From Odontocerum albicorne (taxonomy: Eukaryota > Arthropoda > Insecta > Trichoptera > Odontoceridae), in contig OX463863.1 in NCBI GenBank assembly GCA_949825065.1, forward strand, positions 22,251,933 to 22,315,932: a DNA stretch of 64,000 nt. Direction: 5' to 3'. The notes below the pieces were generated by a model. It searched no databases. It saw only the letters and a program-made list of their open reading frames with translations, and had not been told where the DNA came from. The translations under genes were made by a program, and so were the position numbers. Positions 58,175 through 64,000 of the stretch are shown here, in pieces. Position 1 is the first letter of the stretch; every line of letters starts with the position of its first letter.

Positions 58175-58668
58175 TAGTTCAGAAATTCTCTAGGATGGGT
58201 CCTGTGGCGTTTTAAACGTCATGTCCGAAAGGGATGGGGCAAAATAGTTTTTTTATAAATCGAAAAATTGTTTTTTTCTTAACTGCCTAGTTATCATTAT
58301 ACTGACTTTCTAACGTATTGTATGATTTGTATGTATCTTAAAATAGGCTAAGATCCACTATGAATTAATACTTATTACAAACTATTCATTTAAGGTATAA
58401 AAACATCGAAAATCCAACTATCAAATACCTCATCCCTAGCCAATGCAGACTAGCGTAGTGACTTTTGACAAATGTCACTAAATATAATTTGATTTTAACA
58501 AACTGCCACATTTTTGCTAATTTGTAACAAGATGTATTAATTTGTCATTATTGTTAGATTTATGTAATGTATTTACCTAAATAACTTGCTATTTATTAGA
58601 ATCGAGGCTAATATTAAAGTTGATAACATAATTAAAATTACTGAACGTCTTTACAAGGTTGTATTAGT
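58175..58668. mobile_element. MITE-like element, right end deleted
   Basis: Same element as 45618-46433 with left end AGTTCAGAAATTCTC, but without the nested piggyBac-like MITE and without the right inverted end. The deletion runs from the element into the flank, as far as the CCACTCCTTGAGATTTG segment. Confidence 0.75.
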
Positions 58669-58674
58669 GGTCCA

Positions 58675-59120
58675 CCACTCCTTGAGATTTGTAAATTGTC
58701 ACTAAAAATGTCAATTTCGACAATGACAACAAATTTATTTTCCTTGGTTTTGATAATCTGTTAAAGAAAAATAAATTATTCTAACATTGCAAGTACCTAC
58801 CTTGCGCTTGTGGACTTGTTTTACTTCAATTTGACGACTTTCTAAATTAGAATCCTCACGTCACGCAGTAGCTTCTGCATTAATAACTCTGTATTTGAAT
58901 TAGCTATTATTGGCCAATGACAATATTACAAACTAAGTATATGTAAGTGGAGTGTAACTATAGGAAGGTAGTGGTTGTGACCATTAGATAAGGTACTATT
59001 CTGCATTTGCATATGTTCAGAAAAACATATTTGGTAAGAAACCCGCAGTAAAATTACCAAGGCCATAAAAACTACAAAAACACCTTTAAAACTCTTCCGA
59101 TATGTGACAGTAACACATTA
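58675..59120. other. Proximal 5' flank of gene C
   Basis: Matches 46490-47000. No gene. Confidence 0.5.
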
Positions 59121-59124
59121 AGCT

Positions 59125-59375
59125 TTAGATGTAGTGTAATGCATGTGTCTTGTGTTCATACATCATTAACATTTTAAAAAGACCTCTGGAAAACAAATCT
59201 CTACACAGACCACTAACAAAGAAGATTATTATATTATTTATAGTTAAGGTATTTACTTTGTGGAGGTTTAAAGACATTGTTATTTGTTTTATCAAACGCT
59301 GTTTATTCCACTTTATGTAACGGTTTAACCCTACCGGTTTCAAGGTTTTCACCTCTTCATCAGGGGAGCACAAGC
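59125..59375 (-). mobile_element. Solo terminal piece of Penelope-like element
   Basis: As at 11098 and 47005. It ends about 160 bp before exon 1 of gene C. Confidence 0.65.
59317..59363 (-). ncRNA. Hammerhead-like motif
   Basis: CTGATGA, stem II GAGGT/ACCTT, GAAA, and a stem III with one change (AACCG in place of TACCG). Confidence 0.45.
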
Positions 59376-59533
59376 AAGTCGTGTCTTGTTAAATTACAAA
59401 GAAGATTATCATGTCACGAAAGGTTTCAGTTACTAATATCAGGCATTGAATATAGTTTTATGCTTTCCTACGTGAAAGGGTAAACGTATTATAAACTCAT
59501 TGTTAAACTATTGCGAATGTTTCCAGGTTACAG

Positions 59534-59714
59534 ATGGATCCTCAGCTACACAAAAGTGCAGATGTAATGGTGAAAGAAGAGAAGGCAAATGATGGAGATA
59601 CTGCAGCAGTGTTCCCCCAGTATATCAGTTTACATGAGGCAGATATCAAACAGGAATGTGCGCAAGATATCAGCGCAGATTCCAGACGTGTTTTTGATAA
59701 TCCCACAGACCCAA
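59534..59714 (+). CDS. Gene C exon 1
   Basis: ATG at 59534, MDPQLHKSADVMVKEEK, then DTAAVFPQYISLHEADIKQE with one codon (Asp) deleted relative to the other genes, ending NPTDP. 181 nt, phase 1, GTAAAC donor. Both psi-K-x-E motifs are present. It is spliced in principle to 60290-60542 and 60815-62088, but exon 2 is frameshifted. Joining exon 1 directly to exon 3 would keep the frame. Confidence 0.8.
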
Positions 59715-59808
59715 GTAAACTTAATAAACTCATATTGTTAAAATAAGATAAATATGTGAGATATGACAATCCATTAACTTATGTTATGTGAGTGGTGTTA
59801 AACCTACA

Positions 59809-59856
59809 GGTACACACCACCTATTCCATACCAGGCATGGATAAGGTAGTGTGTAC
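59809..59856. repeat. Conserved intron-1 hairpin (copy 6)
   Basis: GGTACACACCACC pairs with GGTAGTGTGTAC, with one change in the outer stem. Confidence 0.8.
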
Positions 59857-60289
59857 TTTTAAGCCAGAAGGTTTTTGACATTTTAATTTAGAAAAATATT
59901 TAAATTATTATAATAAGTAAAAAGTTGATAAATCACAGGATGTTGATGCTCTGTTATGTTGTATACCTCATTTTCATCGAATTCAAATATACGGTGGTTC
60001 TGCTGATGACTCTCAACTCTTCTGCCCCTAAAACTTAGAACTATTGCATATGTTAACTGCACCATCAATTTTCTTGAGCATTCGACCTAATAATCTTGAG
60101 TCACATATAGTAGCTAAAAATGCATGCCATGTTAAGATAAGATAGCTCTATGAGTGCTGTGTTGGCCTTATTGTCAGTTCAGACTTATTAACAGAAAGTG
60201 AATGAAACGAGGTTTCAAGTTGTTGATAATATATTATCTATTTGTTTTATTACTTCAGAAGATTTGAACTTGTATGTTTTTTTTCATAG

Positions 60290-60542
60290 ATATTAAAGCT
60301 CAGCCATCTTATGATCATTCAATAAAGAAATTACCTCAGTAATGACTTCACAAAGGCAATCCTATGATTTGGAATTGGATTTTTTTTAGATTTTTCCATA
60401 AAAGAAGAAAATGTACCTGAAGATACTGCGCCAGTATTCCCTGATTTTGCTATGGACATACAGGAAGCGGATATAAAAAAAGAATGTGCTCGGGACAGTA
60501 ACACAGAGACTGTTGATGTTTCTGACACGCATGCAATAACGA
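60290..60542 (+). pseudogene. Gene C exon 2, frameshifted
   Basis: 253 nt against 255 in A and B. One base is missing after TCTTATGAT near 60317 and another within the T run near 60380, a net loss of two. The frame after the deletions no longer matches exon 3. Splice sites (TTTCATAG, GTGAGT) are intact. The conserved second half (DTAPVFPDF, EADIKKECARD) can still be read in its own frame. Confidence 0.8.
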
Positions 60543-60814
60543 GTGAGTATATTTATTTTAATTGTTATCTGAATAATTTTTCACTTATTTATTAAAATCT
60601 TAACACAATATTTTAGTTAAAATATGTTTATCTTAACTCTGTCCATTTTTTTCGTGGTTAACAATTCAATACAAGTTAATTGTTGTATGAATCAAAGAAC
60701 TCCAATGTGAGAAATGCTTTATTACAAAAATAACTAAGATTTATCTTTTGAACCCTTCAATATTCAACAAAATAAAAAATTTGAGATTTTTTCTTAATTT
60801 TCATATATTTTTAG

Positions 60815-62088
60815 ATTCAGGTGATATGAGCAAAATTTATAAAAATAATCCATCTGGACAGAATTCCTATGGTTGTGGAAATTGTTCACAGACATTCTCA
60901 CGAAAAGATAAATTAAAATCTCATGAAAGTATTCATAGTGGAGAGAAACCTTTCAGCTGTGGACAATGTGATAAGATATTCTTACGAAAAGGTGGTTTGA
61001 ATTATCATGAAAGGATTCATAGTGGAGAGAAACCTTACAGCTGTGGACAATGTGAAAAGATATTCTTACGAAAAGGTGATTTGAAGTGTCATGAAATGAG
61101 TCATAGTGGGGAGAAACCTTACAGCTGTGGACAATGTGATAAGACATTCTTACGAAAAGATAAATTAAAATCTCATGAAAGTATTCATAGTGGAGAGAAA
61201 CCTTACAGCTGTGGACAATGTGATAAGACATTCTTACGAAAATATAATTTAAAATCTCATGAAAGGATTCATAATGGTGAGAAGCCTTACTCATGTGGCC
61301 AATGTGATAAGACATTCTCACGAAAAGATGATTTGAAATCTCATGAAAGGATTCATAGTGGAGAGAAGCCATACAGCTGTGGACAATGTGATAAGACATT
61401 CTTACGAAAAGGTGATTTAAATTATCATGAAAGGATTCATAATGGTGAGAAGCCTTACTCATGTGGACAATGTGATAAAATATTCTCACGAAAATATGAT
61501 TTGAAATCTCATGAAAGGATTCATAGTGGAGAGAAGCCTTACAAATGTGGACAATGTGATAAGACATTCTTACGAAAAGGTGATTTGAATTATCATGAAA
61601 GGATTCATAGTGGAGAGAAGCCTTACAGCTGTGGACAATGTGAAAAGACATTCTTACGAAAAGATCATTTAAAATCTCATGAAAGGATTCATAATGGTGA
61701 GAAACCTTACAGCTGTGGACAATGTGATAAGACATTCTTACGAAAAGATCATTTAAAATCTCATGAAAGGATTCATAATGGTAAGAAGCCTTACTCATGT
61801 GGACAATGTGATAAGACATTCTCACGAAAAGATGATTTGAAAGCTCATGAAAGGATTCATAGTGGAGAGAAGCCTTACAAATGTGGACAATGTAATAAGA
61901 CATTCTTACAAATAGGTAATTTAAAATCTCATGAAAGGATTCATAGTGGAGAGAAGCCTTACAGCTGTGAAAAATGTGATAAGACATTCTCACAAAAAGG
62001 TCATTTAAAATCTCATGAAAGACTTCATAATGAAGAAAAGCCTTACCTTAAAGCTGTGAACAATGTGATAAGACATTCTCAGAAATAG
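60815..62088 (+). CDS. Gene C exon 3: 14 C2H2 zinc fingers with frame-shifted tail
   Basis: Acceptor TTTTTAG, SGDMSKIYKNNPSGQNSYGC and then fourteen complete fingers. Types LRKDKL, LRKGDL, LRKDHL and SRKDDL alternate (R at -1, D/G at 2, K/D/H at 3), and linkers vary between SGEKPY and NGEKPY. After finger 14 a 5-nt insertion (CTTAA type, shared with gene B) shifts the frame, so what was a further finger now reads LKAVNNVIRHSQK and ends at TAG. An in-frame Met in SGDMSK (60824-60826) could start a finger-only protein if exon 2 is unusable. Confidence 0.85.
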
Positions 62089-62405
62089 GTAATTTAAAAT
62101 CTCATGAAAGGATTTAATGTCGAGATAGATCTTACAGCTGTGGACAATGTCAAAAGATATTCTTACGAAAAGGTGATTTTAAGTATCGTGAAAAGAGTCC
62201 TAGTGGGGAGTGTGAGAGTCAGAAAGAGATAAGAAGGGAGAAGGAAGAGTGTGATATTCGGGAAGAGATAAGAAGGGAAAAGGAACATTGTGAGAATCAG
62301 GAAGAGATAAGAAGAGAGAGGGAAGAATGTGAGAATCAGGAAGAGATAAGAAGGAAGAGTGTGAGAGTCAGGAAGAGATAAGAAGGAATCATCGGAAGAT
62401 AAGGA
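62089..62405 (+). pseudogene. Severed C-terminus of gene C with charged 14-residue repeats
   Basis: In the frame lost by the 5-nt insertion: one more finger, a stop (near 62114), another finger (SCGQCQKIFLRKGDFKY), then ECESQKEIRREKE, ECDIREEIRREKE, HCENQEEIRRERE and ECENQEEIRR, four units of 42 nt. These would form a charged coiled-coil-like tail in the ancestral protein. Confidence 0.7.
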
Positions 62406-62409
62406 GAAT

Positions 62410-62725
62410 GATGATGATAAATATTTGTTCAGAAAAACGAAAAGAACGAATAAAAAAAACAGTAGTTTAAAATGAAAAAGTCAAGAAACAGTGAAATTAT
62501 TTCACCTTCACGTAGCGATCTCCTGTTCAGTTGATTGAAGGTTACTATTTAAAAAATATATAAATTTACAAAACCTTAAGGGACTTATGATACAGTGTGA
62601 ATAAAAAAAATTACAAACAAACAGAGGGAGAGACAAGGAAAACAAAGTATATACTAATTTTGGTTTAATAAAAATAAAATGACGTGTATATTCCTACAGC
62701 TGCAATATAATATATATTTTTATTA
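62410..62725. other. Gene C 3' flank
   Basis: Matches 50350-50670. No gene. Confidence 0.4.
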
Positions 62726-62727
62726 TT

Positions 62728-62875
62728 ACACATGACAAGAAATATACATTATTTGCGAAAAAACAATAGGTTATTCAATTTGGACACACATTATTTGAAT
62801 AGATCTGGGTTTGTCGCCTTTCATTTGTCGTTTCCCCAGTAAACTAGGCTTTTGCGTGTATCTCACTAAGGATAT
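62728..62875. repeat. Dispersed repeat copy
   Basis: Matches 27835-27980 and 50675-50820. Confidence 0.65.
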
Positions 62876-62929
62876 TTAGCATGAAAAAATAAATCGATAC
62901 TTCTTTCCGTTTTTTGACTACACAAAAAA

Positions 62930-64000
62930 AAATCCCCGTTGCACGCTCTCATCAACCTGACAAACAGTGACACTCAATTACAACTGGAAACAATTTGAAA
63001 TCAAACTCTTCACTCATCATCATTCTAATAATATACCGCACACAATCACAAGAATTAAAATAAAAAGAAAAATTTACAGAAACACAAATACAAAACAACA
63101 AGAAGAAACTCTCACTCAAGAGCCCACACAAATATTTTTCACACGTCCTTCATCCTGAAAGCCCAAGTACTCAAAATCCTGTCGCAATAATAACCACGCT
63201 CCGATCGACTGTCTAAATGGTTTTCCTCTCTTTATCTTTTTTTAATTCGGCACGCCATTGCATGTCATGGGAGCCAAATAAGCATATTGCCTTTGGACAA
63301 AAGAAAATGGATTTGAGATGCAAATTGGCTATGTTCAGGACCCAGTACTCTCTTAAAAGCTCCGCTGTGGGATACCGAGCAGGAAGTTTATTAATTATTT
63401 TCACAATAAATTTTTGGGAAACTGTAATATGTGTTTTTGGGTTAAGGTGCATCCCTCCCAAACTAAAATACCGTAGGAAAGTGCTGGAGAATATTTTCAC
63501 TGAGCACATTTCGAATCATACGGAATATGTATCCCAGTTTTCTGATTTTTGTGCTCAAAGTGTTAATATGGACCTCCCAACAAAGGAACTGATCAACATA
63601 AACTCCAAGGTACTTTATACTATCAACGCTTTCCAAAGAAACACAACTACAGTCAGCCATGGGTGAACAAGTGTGCAGCGTTATGTATTTATTTGTAGGT
63701 GCTCGAGTTCTTGTAGATATGCTAAATGTGATGTATTTAGTTTTTTGGGAATTTTGAGTCAGTTAATTTGAGTCCATCCATTCTTTAACTACACATAATT
63801 CTTCGTTACTCTTTGAAAATACATCATCCCATGTTCGGCCCTCGAACAGAAGAACCGTGTCGTCCGCAAAAGTAATAATCTTACCCCTGATAGAAAAATT
63901 ACACAACTGATTGACATATATCAGGAACAATATAGGTCCCAGAACACTACCTTGGGGTACTCCGAATCTCGCAAAAAGAGGCTCATCAAATACACTATCA
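62930..64000 (-). mobile_element. LINE reverse transcriptase fragment, catalytic FADD kept
   Basis: Second copy of the 50870-51990 LINE, on the same strand. The minus strand reads FGVPQGSVLGPILFLIYVNQ, FADDTVLLFEGRTWDD, KEWMDSN followed by a stop (near 63760), VDSIKYLGVYVDQFLCWEVH, and the thumb with a short internal deletion near 63487. It runs off the right edge of the window. Confidence 0.8.

Noticed and set aside
60953..61993. Long antisense open frame across the zinc-finger exon of gene C (346 codons), with similar ones at 48452-49312, 13368-13988 and 21628-22725
   Set aside because: It is produced by the codon regularity of repeated fingers. The sense frame has the C2H2 pattern and splice sites; the antisense translation is a simple repeat with no known fold.

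Overview
The window looks like a repeat-rich, AT-rich arthropod genome, most probably an insect. The evidence is intron-split C2H2 zinc-finger genes with HSGEKPY linkers, Penelope-like (GIY-YIG) retroelements, Jockey-type and other LINEs, mariner, hAT and piggyBac-like relics, and eukaryotic GT-AG splice sites. Nothing bacterial is seen. The species cannot be named from the sequence alone.

The main content is a young, partly decayed cluster of one C2H2 zinc-finger family. Each gene has three exons joined by phase-1 introns: exon 1 (about 184 nt), exon 2 (about 250 nt) and a long exon 3 encoding 13 to 17 tandem fingers. Exons 1 and 2 both encode the same short acidic module with psi-K-x-E (SUMO-acceptor-like) motifs, so they look like ancient duplicates of each other. 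Plus-strand genes: A (11445-14281), B (about 47346-49869) and C (59534-62088). Minus-strand genes: D (25640-21437) and E (41979-38221). A further minus exon 1 lies at 1394-1211, with its remaining exons off the left edge. Extra exon2-exon3 cassettes, mostly decayed, lie at 4740-6226, 19590-21065 and 36340-37840. More finger relics are at 6470-7960. Only D is free of visible lesions. A has lost the exon 2 acceptor AG, B has a damaged start codon and an early stop before its last fingers, C has a frameshift in exon 2, and E has a nonsense codon in exon 1 and several broken fingers.

The genes sit in large duplicated modules in both orientations. Each module carries, in a fixed order relative to exon 1, a conserved 5' flank, a cluster of a roughly 57-bp palindromic repeat, a Penelope-like remnant with hammerhead-ribozyme-like motifs beside exon 1, and a near-perfect 50-nt hairpin in intron 1. 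E and B form a head-to-head inverted pair around 44.4 kb.

Between the zinc-finger modules: 14.8-18 kb holds a Jockey-like reverse transcriptase pseudogene and a LINE RNase H fragment. 28.2-35.1 kb is a nested transposon stack: a 5.7-kb hAT element (28522-34234, perfect 8-bp target duplication) split a LINE, and itself contains a mariner fragment, other insertions and a 29-bp satellite with a 290-bp higher-order repeat. 45.6-46.4 kb holds a MITE with a piggyBac-like MITE inside it, both with empty sites visible in sister modules. 51-54.6 kb holds a LINE-truncated, frameshifted NACHT NTPase gene fragment between LINE pieces. 54.7-56.3 kb is a 73-bp satellite. 62.9-64 kb is a second copy of the LINE found at 51 kb.
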